Below, piece after piece: positions 10,701-18,698 of a stretch of DNA of 25,988 nt. The stretch is from contig NPFB01000167.1 of NCBI GenBank assembly GCA_014084085.1, forward strand, positions 24,841 to 50,828, given 5' to 3'. This DNA comes from Hondaea fermentalgiana (lineage: Eukaryota > Sar > Bigyra > Thraustochytrida > Thraustochytriidae). The notes under the pieces are model-generated. The model did no database searches. It was not told the origin of the DNA and worked only from the letters and a program-made list of their open reading frames with translations. A program made the translations under genes and the position numbers. Positions within the stretch are counted from its first letter, which is position 1. The number at the start of each line of letters is the position of its first letter.

Positions 10701-13700
10701 TCCTCGAAGGCGCTTGTGATGCGAAGCAACCTAGCGCATCCACTGCGACGGCGCGAACTTCAAAGTTTCGATCATTGGCCAGCACCATAAAGGAGCGGAT
10801 AAGCTCTGGGCTCTGCAAAAGAATTGGGGCGAATCGTTGCGAGAGGTCTTCCACCACGTACTGGCGCAACGCCACGTCCTCATCCGTCATGGCCACCATG
10901 ACGAGCCGCGCCATGATGTGATGGACAGCATGCATGTCAAGGGACGGAACGCGGTCATCGTCTGCATATCGATCCTCCTCGTCAACGACAAAGACTCCAT
11001 TTGATGAGGCTTGCGTATTGGCGGTATTAGAGGTTAGCGGAGGCGTTTGCGGTCTTCCTTGCTGCTGCTGTTGCTGTTGCTGCTGTTGCTGCTGTTGCTG
11101 CTGCTTTGGCTTTGTGCTGTTCGAAGCGGCTGAGGCATTGTTCGTTGCATCGTCCTTATTTCGAGCATCCACAGAAAAGATGCCAGCATGCGCAAACATG
11201 CTCTCCGAAAGTGAGAATCGTTGGCGAGGGTCTGACCCAGAGCTCTGTGAAGACCTCTTGCTTAATATTCGCGAAGGCGACCCTGATGCAAAGGTTTTAC
11301 CCGAGACTGCAGCGGCGAGCTTGCAGGTGGCAGCATGAGCCGCAAGCGCACGCGTGAGCACATAGCCTGCAGCTCGGCATGCTTCCATTCTCACGCGGGG
11401 ATCCGCGGCCTCGAAATGCCGCGCGACAAGTGATACGAGAATCGGGATAAGGTCAATGCTCTCAAACTTGAACGTCGACAAGGTCCTGAGAGCCAGAATT
11501 TGCATTTGCGCGCTTGGGTCAGAGTCCGCGTACTGCTCCTTTTCCGATCTTTGCTTCAAGACGTTGGAGTTCACGGTCGTACCGGTGTTGGCCCAAAAAT
11601 TTGCGGCCCTCCATTTGAAGTCCTTCCAGACTTCCCGCATAGACGACCCATTGTCCGAGGTGCGCGAATCCGCACGAGCGGAGCGGTGAGAAGCGCTTGC
11701 GGGCGACGCGTTTGCAGCGCTTTCTCGTCTGGAAACATACGAGCTGAGCGTCTCGGTCTCGAGTTGGTTGTTGAGGGCAAGCTTGCGCGTGAGCTTGAAC
11801 TGCTTTTCTTGGACGTGCTGCTGAAAAGCGCGATTTTTCTTGCCGCCGCGGACCGCGGAGACAGACAAAATGGCCGTCACTTCCTGAAGAAGACGCGCCT
11901 GAAGGACAATGGCGTCGTTGGCAAGGGTGTCGGTGAGAACAGCTAGCGTGGCGACGAGGCCTTCGCTAAGACCGCCACCGAATAAATAGGGAATGAGGGC
12001 GCGGAGAGGTTCATTAGAACCGAGGACGCCTACAACGTTGTGGGACTGCAAAAGCAGGCGGAGACAGTAAAGTGCCTCGGGGCAAAAGGGCCATCTGGGT
12101 GTGGCCGTGAGGCCGTCGCGAATGGTTTCGATGACTTGCAAAAGGTGGCTTTCGATAATCGCAGAGGCCTTGTTGAGCGTGCTCATTTGGCCAAGAGCAC
12201 GAAAAGCTGCCGGGCGGCTGCTCACGCGTGCGCTCTTTGCGGATTCGTCAGTGTTTGTTGTGCCGTTCGCAGACGAATTGGAAGTAGTCGAAGCCGACGA
12301 AGGTGGCACTGGGGACGAGATGGGAGGCGTTGAAGAGGGCGGCGGGGGTGGTGGCGTCGATGGCATGCTGCTGCTATTGGCTTTGCCCCGATCCCAAGTC
12401 GCGGCTAAGCGATGTTGCCCCGCGGAAGATGATGCGGAAGTGGCGGCTTGGCCTTGACCTGATCCCGAAGTCGGAATTCCTGCGTTCATGGGAGATGAAC
12501 TTGCCGACGAAATGAGGTAACGAAGACTTTGTGAGAGAAAAACAGCAACCGATGACGGATCTGGACAATGCAGCGCCAATCGAGGAAGAATCATCATGAC
12601 AGTTTCTCGTACGAGCGGATCGCTATGGAACCGCACATCGGGAAGCCAAATGCACTGGTCAAAAATTTCATCGAAACGAAAGCGTATGAACTCCCCCGTA
12701 CACTCGCCAATCAGCTCGTAGAACCCTAGCAAAGCGCCGTGCAAGGCCGCAGCATTGCGAAAACTCTGTCCACTCGAATGCGAGGGGGTAGATAGGCCTG
12801 CATCACCATTTGCACCGGGACCAGCACCCGCAGCAGCACCAGCGCCACCCGCGTGGTCGTGGTGGTGGTGATGCAATGCGTCACCCGATCCTGTTGATCC
12901 GTGTCCGCTGCCGCTGATGAAGCCAAAGAGGCTGCTTGGCTTGCTCCCCGCAGCGGCTCGCTTGAGCTTCGAGAAGCGACGACTTCGTGGAGATGTGACA
13001 CCGCCTCTGGACCCCGTACTGGCGCTGCGAGCGCCGGAAAAGGATCCGTATGGGTCTGGGAACTGTTTTCTTGCGAGTTCCCAAATGTCGTTGTACAGTT
13101 TGTATTTTTGACGCGCCTCGCGCTGTGCGATGACGCGCAGTGCGTAACGAAGAGCAATGGAGGCCGTGAAGCGAATACGCAAGTGTTTGTCACACAGTGC
13201 ACTGTAAATACTGCCAAAGAAGTCTTCGCTATGAATGTTAAACAGTGTTGGCGCGTTGAGGGCAAACTCTTTGAGCATGAGCACAGCGGCCAAGCGCTTC
13301 ATTTCATGATTCGTTTTGGCGTCGAGCCAGGCGATTGCCTTTTTGGACTCTCGCTCGACAAAAAAGGATGTCACAGAGGCTGGACCGGTAGCCAAAGATC
13401 CGAGCACGTGACATGCAGATTCGAGCGCCACGAGGCCAGCGCTCTTGTCCGAGGCAGGAATGCGGCCCGAAGCTTCCTGCTGGACGATGCGTGTTAAAAG
13501 GTTTATGACCACTACCTGAATGTTTCTATTTTTCACCTCGGGGTGAGCCATGTGAACGATTTCGTTAATGAGGATCGTGCACGCGAGACTGTCTGTGGAG
13601 CTCGAGGTTTTCTTCCACACCTCCATTTGAGCAATGACAGTTTTTAGAACGCGAGCAAAGCTCTCGCTTGACCGGCTGCGACTTTCTTGCTCCAAGTAGC

Positions 13701-14146
13701 GCCGCACGCGCTTTGTCGCGATGATGCGGTCATCTTTGTTTTTGGTGCGGAGCGACTACAGGTGGATAGGCCAAGCAAGACAAAGCGTCAGTATGTTGGG
13801 GTTGGTTATTCGTGCCTTCCACCACCACCATCACCACCACCACCAACACCATTTCTTCTTCTTCCTCTTTGAGAACAAGCTCTTGATCTCTCGCGGCACG
13901 TGCGTCTCCCATGCCGCCATGATTCTCCTACGCGCTCCACCTGCGGCCTGGCGGCCTCGACCCAGTCGGGCCTGCGTAGTCGTGCGGCAAGGGACCGGCA
14001 CGGGTCGAGGGCCTCGCGTCGAATTCACATTTTTCCCTCCACCCTCTCCTCTCCAGACGTCGCTGCGACGGGAAACTCACGTCGAGGGTCTTGCGCAGCG
14101 TCTGCTGGCCCTTGTCGTTGACCTGCTGCGACTGCCGCAGGTTCAT
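1780..14146 (-). CDS. TOR: Target of rapamycin (TOR) phosphatidylinositol-kinase-related Ser/Thr kinase, giant form (2 exons)
   Basis: Central nutrient/growth kinase, about 4013 residues against roughly 2500 in animals, plants and yeast. Exon 1 is 14146-14081 and exon 2 is 13755-1780. N-terminal HEAT repeats occupy most of the first half, the FAT region starts near 2210, and the FRB domain is about 3464-3560 (LWHEKW, then LEDASRAYF, then DQAWDLYYGVF). The kinase domain has a likely ATP-site Lys3636, catalytic motif GDRHPSNLML (D3787, N3792) and HIDFGD (metal-binding D3806). The FATC domain forms the last ~32 residues (ATSHENLAQLYRGWSACW). Extra length comes from low-complexity inserts: Gly/Ser/His-rich in the N-terminal HEATs, a 15-Gln run, about 500 residues near 1250-1760, and Ser-Pro-rich inserts near 2424-2654 and 2983-3260. 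The ORF is open upstream of the GTG at 13707 only to a TAG at 13756-13758 and has no ATG there, so an upstream exon is needed. The gene diverges from the NEL ligase gene. Confidence 0.97.
11059..11103 (-). repeat. CAG/CAA repeat encoding 15 glutamines in TOR
   Basis: Fifteen consecutive glutamine codons, a mix of CAG and CAA (read as CTG/TTG on the plus strand), lie in a low-complexity linker of the TOR HEAT region, flanked by Lys-Pro-Lys and Gly-Arg-Pro. The mixed codons suggest a coding-constrained run and not a fresh pure-repeat expansion. Confidence 0.95.
13756..14080 (-). other. Predicted intron 1 of TOR
   Basis: On the minus strand, exon 1 (14146-14081) encodes MNLRQSQQVNDKGQQTLRKTLD and ends at a consensus GTGAGT donor. 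The acceptor CCACCTGTAG ends at 13756 and exon 2 continues SLRTKNKDDRIIATKRV in phase 0. The joined sequence resembles the first helices of TOR proteins elsewhere (the LxSxNxExRxxAAxxLxxYV-type start). The intron is 325 bp and contains GGT/GGA- and GAA-type microsatellites. Splicing is inferred and no transcript was available. Confidence 0.8.
13820..13866. repeat. CCA/CAC and TTC microsatellites in TOR intron 1
   Basis: A (CCA)n-type tract with CAT/CAA interruptions is followed directly by a CTT/TTC tract. Both fall inside the predicted TOR intron, so they do not encode protein. The TTC side reads GAA-rich on the sense strand of TOR. Confidence 0.85.
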
Positions 14147-14468
14147 GCTGGCCGCGCCGCCGCCGCCGCCGCCGCGCGTCGGTCTCCCGGAGGATTTTTT
14201 TGCTCTGCGCCGCCTCGTCTTCGCGCGAGGGCATTCTCCACTTGCGGCGCCGGGCGCAAGTGCGAAATGCCCGCCCTCGGAAGTGAAGTATACGCGCCGC
14301 AAGTGGCGAGGCGCGGCGGCGGGCCGGTTTTGCAGCGTCGTACGCGCGAGAAGAGGGGCAAAGCCCCGGATTGATTCCTTTCGCGGCGGCAGCGTCAGTC
14401 GGAGCTTCCCAAATCCGAATCGAGAAACCCGCGAGCTGGCCGAAGCCAGGAACTCGCCAACGGAGAAG
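14147..14468. promoter_or_regulatory. Shared divergent promoter of TOR and the NEL ligase, with ACTTGCG-type inverted repeats
   Basis: Only 322 bp separate the predicted start codons of TOR (minus, 14146) and the NEL gene (plus, 14469). Inside are CCACTTGCGGCG at 14238-14249 and its exact reverse complement CGCCGCAAGTGG at 14295-14306. A third core, CGCAAGTG at 14255-14262, pairs with CACTTGCG in the first copy. Three oriented copies of one core within 70 bp of a divergent intergenic region suggest a transcription-factor site. No TATA box is evident. The function is inferred. Confidence 0.5.
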
Positions 14469-16712
14469 ATGCTCGTCCACTCGGCGCGGACGTCCACGAC
14501 GAAGCGGGACACGGACGCCTGGCTGGAGAGCGAGGGCGGGCCCGGCCTCGCTCTGGCGCTTGCCGGGTGCCGCAAGTTCTGGGCCGACGACGAAGACAGC
14601 AACGACCAAGGTCCCAAGACGGGCGAAAACGCCAGCGACGCCCAAGGGCTCAGCGGCGGGCGCCAGCGGACGCTCATTGTGATTCCGCCAAAGTGGCGTG
14701 AGGTGGCTGTGTTGGCGCTTGGCGAAACGCGATTGCCACGGCTCGACTTTCGCTGCTCTGTCATTTTGACGAGTTGTCCCAAGCTCGAACGTGTGGACGA
14801 AGGATACACCGTAAATGGGGACCTGACCATCGAGCACTGCAACGAGCTCGTCGAGTTGCCGCCGAATTTAGCCGTCTACGGCTCGCTGACGATTCTTCGC
14901 TGCGCTAAATTCGCGCGACTCGGACCTGGAACCTTTGTTTCGGGGGACTGCCGCATCCAGGGTTGCAAAGCCTTCCAGCACCTCCCCTCAGAGTTCCGAA
15001 TCGGCGGAAATTTGGAGTTAAACATGTTGGACGAACTCGAGACGCTTCCTCGTGATCTTGCGATAGGAGGGCGTGCAATCTTTTCCTATGGCCCGACGCT
15101 GGCTCTCCGCACGGACGAAGAAATTCTCGCGCGGACCGCTCCCAATCGAGTCAAGAGCGAGATGGTAAGAAAACTGCAAGTACCTACGCATCGCCGAGCC
15201 GTCGTGGCAGGAAGCTTGCGTGCTCTCGGCTGCAAGCGACTTGAGCTGGGCGAAAACTCGTGGGTAGGCGGGTCGCTTTGCGTCGCTTCGGAGGGCGGGC
15301 CGACGGGCCTGCTGGGTTCATCGACAATTCCATCCCCGCGACTTCTTCCATTTTCAAGACTATTCGTCGGTGGAAATCTATATCTTGAAGGTCTCACCGG
15401 CGCCGCCGAGCTCTCGGAGAACTTGAACGTACGCGGCGAATTTGTCGAGCTGCGTTCCTGCTGGGGCGTTTCTCACCTTCCCTCGAGTTTGTTTGACGTG
15501 CGCAGTGCGACGAAGCCGCTGTATATTCGACTTATTGGAACTGGTCTTCGCGGAGGCGCTCTTGATGTCGTTCGAACCATGCAAGTACCTCACGTGAACG
15601 TGGAAATTTCGGGCGCTCAGCTCGAGGAACTCGCGGCTGCCGCGCAGCAGTCCAGCAAGCAGCTCGCGGAGCAAGAGCTCGCGGAGCATATTCGTAACTG
15701 GCACCCAACACTTCACCTCGAAGTCGACCCGGCTTATCAACGAGGGCTCCAGCTCTTCCTCACCAAACTGAGGAGCTCCAAAGAATACATCAATGAGATG
15801 CTCCGCGTCGGCCTCGTGCGCCGTGTGCGTGAAGCATTGGAGCTGCTAGCTCAGGAAGATCTTTCTACGCGTTCCGAGTTACTCTCGCGCGTGTGTGATA
15901 GTGTCGACAGCTGCGGAGATAAGCCCATCTGGGCACTGAACCAAATATGCGCTCTGGCCGCCATTATCAAAGCTCGCAGGGACGCTGACGCGCTTCGCGA
16001 GGTGGGACGAGCCATCATGCGGCTTGGAATTGTACATGACTTTGCAATGCGCAAAGTGACGGCGCTGGGTCCGAGTGTTGACGAGGTGTGCGTGTTTTTG
16101 AGGTACGAAGTTGATCTTCGCGAGCGCCTCGCGCTTCCTGTATCAGCGGTAGAAATGCTGTATCCTCACTATGTAAACATTGGGTCAGAAGACCTCGAGG
16201 CGGCCGCACGAGCTGTGGAAGCCGCCACGGAATCCTCATTCCAGCAGTGGCTCTCTGCTTGGGATGAGTGGCGTCGATTCCTGCGTTGGCAGCAAGTCGT
16301 TCCTTATGATCAGCTGCAATGTGCTGATGCTTCTTTTCGATTTTCGGGAGCATGGTCTCGCGCGGTTGTGCTCCGTGGCGAAGAGTGCGGATATGACGAG
16401 GTGGCCGAGTATTGGGAACGCACAGGGCTAGACCTTTTCACGAATTCTCGAGTTGATGCACAGACGTTATTTTGCGGGTTGTTGCGTGCGCCCGGCCCGT
16501 CTGAGTCCTCGCGTTTGCAGCTCGAGGGCGGAATCATTATGGCAGAGGATGCAGGAGAGCAGAGAGACATTGACGCGGCCGAATCCGCGTCGTTCGCGCG
16601 ACACCGCGCGGAAACAGGGGGCGGTGGCCGTCGTCGCAATGCTCTGTACCGCCTCTGGGCAAGCATCTGTTCCATCCTTCCTTCGCGCAATAGCAAGGCT
16701 CTTTTGGTGTGA
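14469..16712 (+). CDS. Leucine-rich-repeat NEL-type (bacterial IpaH/SspH-like) E3 ubiquitin ligase
   Basis: 747 residues, no intron. Residues ~90-375 carry irregular LRRs with a clear 21-residue register. At 114-197 four units follow the pattern xVxGxLxIxxCxxLxxLPxxL, and further copies lie near 285-330. From ~390 to 610 the sequence matches the NEL domain: the catalytic CxD motif is C482-G-D484. It is followed by the helical signature (LGIVHDFAMRKVTALG, VDEVCVFLRYEVDLRERL, then the SEDLEAAARAVEAATESSFQQWLSAWDEW region). In bacterial members the Cys forms a thioester with ubiquitin and the LRR selects substrate and restrains the ligase. Here that activity is inferred. A Gly/Arg-rich tail ends in a short hydrophobic stretch. 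The start was chosen at 14469 because the ORF further upstream is Pro/Arg-rich shadow coding antisense to TOR exon 1; an ATG at 14145 is the alternative. Probably acquired from bacteria and now embedded among eukaryotic genes. Confidence 0.88.
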   Translation: MLVHSARTSTTKRDTDAWLESEGGPGLALALAGCRKFWADDEDSNDQGPKTGENASDAQGLSGGRQRTLIVIPPKWREVAVLALGETRLPRLDFRCSVILTSCPKLERVDEGYTVNGDLTIEHCNELVELPPNLAVYGSLTILRCAKFARLGPGTFVSGDCRIQGCKAFQHLPSEFRIGGNLELNMLDELETLPRDLAIGGRAIFSYGPTLALRTDEEILARTAPNRVKSEMVRKLQVPTHRRAVVAGSLRALGCKRLELGENSWVGGSLCVASEGGPTGLLGSSTIPSPRLLPFSRLFVGGNLYLEGLTGAAELSENLNVRGEFVELRSCWGVSHLPSSLFDVRSATKPLYIRLIGTGLRGGALDVVRTMQVPHVNVEISGAQLEELAAAAQQSSKQLAEQELAEHIRNWHPTLHLEVDPAYQRGLQLFLTKLRSSKEYINEMLRVGLVRRVREALELLAQEDLSTRSELLSRVCDSVDSCGDKPIWALNQICALAAIIKARRDADALREVGRAIMRLGIVHDFAMRKVTALGPSVDEVCVFLRYEVDLRERLALPVSAVEMLYPHYVNIGSEDLEAAARAVEAATESSFQQWLSAWDEWRRFLRWQQVVPYDQLQCADASFRFSGAWSRAVVLRGEECGYDEVAEYWERTGLDLFTNSRVDAQTLFCGLLRAPGPSESSRLQLEGGIIMAEDAGEQRDIDAAESASFARHRAETGGGGRRRNALYRLWASICSILPSRNSKALLV

Positions 16713-16760
16713 GAGAAGAAGAACAATGTATATACTTTTTTTATCGTCTTACAAAATAAA
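16713..16760 (+). terminator. Candidate polyadenylation signal of the NEL gene, overlapping the convergent gene
   Basis: The only AATAAA after the NEL stop codon is at 16755-16760, inside the last codons of the minus-strand gene that ends at 16749. If used, the two mRNAs overlap at their 3' ends. Confidence 0.4.
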
Positions 16761-18698
16761 GTCTTGAAGTAACCTGTCGAGCTCGTCTGTGTTTTCCTCG
16801 ACAAGTCCATCAAACGAGGATGATGAAGAAGAAAACGAGGCACCAGCACCAAAAGTAGCCGTTCCTGTTTGATCTGGAAGGAGGCTAGCGCCAAGCATGG
16901 CGTCCACAGCTTGTTGAGACGGCTCGGTCCCGGTGTTGTTTTGGACAAAGATTGAACGCGTTTGTAACGACGCGCCCGGTCGATGGCCAGACGAAGGTTG
17001 AGTTTTGGAATAGGGCTGCGGCAAAGCGAACGAGGACGCCTGATTTTGGCGCCTATTTTGCGTGTGATCGTTCTGCGAGCGCCGATCGAGGTGGTGTGTG
17101 GGTGCGTGGCGAATGGCCTGCTGCTGTTGTTGTCTCTGATTGTGTCTCTTCTGGCGTTGGGCCTCTTCATTGGCCTGGTGCTGCTTCAGCGCACTGACCT
17201 CGCGCACGAGATCCCGCAAAGCATCTTCCTGCCGGCGAATTTGCTTCCGCAAGGTGTCGCATTCGCCAAGAATTTCTTCTCGAAGAACCGAAAGCCGGGC
17301 ATGTCCGACCTCGGCGTGTCCGTAATAAAAGTCGCGGCCCGGCGCAGCACCTGCCGTATATGGGTCATGGGCTCGTGTCGCGATGTCAACGTCTCGTCCC
17401 TGTGCAGGAAGAAACTCGCGAGGCTGATTGGAAGGCATACTCATTTGAACGTGGTGTCGCGCGGGAGAATGTTGTGGGGACACTGGATTGGCATCTCGAG
17501 GCTTTCGAAAGTGCTGCGGCGACCCGTCATTCGCTTGGTGATTGGCTTGATGATGCAGATGCTGGTTTCCTGTTGCTTGTTGATTCGAAGTGTTATTGTT
17601 GTTGTTGTTGTTGTTGTTGTTTGTGCTCTCAGTATCCGCAACTTTCATTGACGATACGGGGGCGGTCTCGTGGTGATCCTGATGCTTGGCACCGGTATAA
17701 CGTCCCTTTTCTCGCTCAAAGGCCATGCGAAGTTCTTCGCGCTCGCGCTCAAGACGTTCCTCCTCTTTGCGTTCCTCTTCCTCGCGCTCGCGCCGTTCTC
17801 GTTCGAGACGTCGACGCTTTTCTTCAAGCTGCTCTCGAAGAAATTGCTCTGTTTCGTGTTGCTTGCGAAGTTTTTCTTGGATACGGAGCTGCTCCTCTGG
17901 AGCCGCGCGGTCGAAATGGAATCGGGAGTGACGAGCGCTTTCCGATTCACGATGCGAATTAATACCCGGACTCATGTGCCGAGAACTCGTCTTGTTGTCA
18001 AAGTCGAGCGGGGGCACAAAGCCTGATGCAAGCGCTGTGTAATTGGAAACCTTGGCAGTATTATATGGAGTGAAGCCATACGTTGATGGTTCTTGCGGAC
18101 GCGTGGGCGATGCGAGAGCAGACTGCATGTATGACGTTTTACCCTTTGGCGCGCCGTCAGTAGGATATGCAGATCCAGCGATGAGATCATGCTGATGGTG
18201 TGTTGGTGATGTCAAGGTACTTTGCGTTCGAAGATTGGCAATGAGACCACCGTGAGAGTCTCGAAGGGGCGCCCCTGCTCCTCCTTTGCCAAACGGATTG
18301 TAATTCGCAATTTCTTGACGCTCGCGCTGTTGCTCGCGCTGAAGTTCGAGTTTTTCCTGCGCCTTGCGTTCATTTTTCAGCGCAATTTGTATGTCAAGCT
18401 CGCGCCTAAACTGCTCCTGTTTGCTCAATTTGGCCAAATGTGCCTCATCGGGAGGGGCATGTTTGGCTTGCAGCGTTTGAGCAAAGGCGCGCGGAGGCAG
18501 CGGTCGCGTGGGGGATGACGGTGCATTCCCGCTTGCCTCGCTTTGCATGATCGCCGATGCTAGCTGCGCTCCGCCCGGCGCCCAGGCGGTCGCTGATTGT
18601 TGATAGAGATCTTGACGCGAAGGCTTGGCGTGGCCGCCATATTCGCTCTCGACCCCAACGCCAAGGTCGCGGACCGCACCGCGCGGGTCGGCAAACAT
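16749..18698 (-). CDS. CSPP1-like centrosomal / ciliary coiled-coil protein
   Basis: 649 residues from an ATG, single exon. Near residues 85-150 it has the arrangement known from CSPP1 (centrosome and spindle pole associated protein 1) and related basal-body proteins: a charged helix (FRRELDIQIALKNERKAQEK), then NYNPFGKGGAGAPLRD. A strong Arg/Glu-rich coiled coil follows at about 263-333, then a disordered His/Asn/Gln-rich linker with ten Asn in a row, then a second coiled coil at about 465-526. It ends in an acidic helix (DELDRLLQDFIL). The family acts at centrosomes, spindle poles and the ciliary axoneme or transition zone, so this gene implies a flagellated stage. The assignment rests on the NPFGK-GAPLR motif plus architecture; most of the chain is low complexity and not diagnostic. 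The gene converges with the NEL gene, with 36 bp between stop codons. Confidence 0.72.
   Translation of the reverse strand: MFADPRGAVRDLGVGVESEYGGHAKPSRQDLYQQSATAWAPGGAQLASAIMQSEASGNAPSSPTRPLPPRAFAQTLQAKHAPPDEAHLAKLSKQEQFRRELDIQIALKNERKAQEKLELQREQQRERQEIANYNPFGKGGAGAPLRDSHGGLIANLRTQSTLTSPTHHQHDLIAGSAYPTDGAPKGKTSYMQSALASPTRPQEPSTYGFTPYNTAKVSNYTALASGFVPPLDFDNKTSSRHMSPGINSHRESESARHSRFHFDRAAPEEQLRIQEKLRKQHETEQFLREQLEEKRRRLERERREREEEERKEEERLEREREELRMAFEREKGRYTGAKHQDHHETAPVSSMKVADTESTNNNNNNNNNNTSNQQATGNQHLHHQANHQANDGSPQHFRKPRDANPVSPQHSPARHHVQMSMPSNQPREFLPAQGRDVDIATRAHDPYTAGAAPGRDFYYGHAEVGHARLSVLREEILGECDTLRKQIRRQEDALRDLVREVSALKQHQANEEAQRQKRHNQRQQQQQAIRHAPTHHLDRRSQNDHTQNRRQNQASSFALPQPYSKTQPSSGHRPGASLQTRSIFVQNNTGTEPSQQAVDAMLGASLLPDQTGTATFGAGASFSSSSSSFDGLVEENTDELDRLLQDFIL
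17592..17621 (-). repeat. AAC/AAT repeat encoding ten asparagines
   Basis: Ten consecutive Asn codons (GTT/ATT on the plus strand), nearly pure AAC, lie in the disordered linker of the CSPP1-like protein. Confidence 0.95.

Noticed and set aside
14091..14468. Upstream extension of the NEL gene, open from 14091 with an ATG at 14145
   Set aside because: The translated stretch is Pro/Arg/Ala-rich with no domain, lies antisense to TOR exon 1 and the shared promoter, and is open mainly because the DNA is GC-rich. The ATG at 14469 is the better start.
13928..14842. Long minus-strand open frames through the NEL gene start region (13928-14842 and 14025-14837)
   Set aside because: Mostly antisense shadows of the NEL coding region. 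Only the small segment 14081-14146 is kept, as TOR exon 1.
14469..16712. Bacterial contamination as an explanation for the NEL gene
   Set aside because: The gene sits within a continuous sequence between two clearly eukaryotic genes, with tight spacing on both sides and similar base composition. No junction signature is visible. Read-level proof is not available here.
16983..17651. 222-codon plus-strand open frame with hydrophobic Val/Leu runs
   Set aside because: Antisense to the CSPP1-like gene; the Val run is the complement of the Asn repeat.
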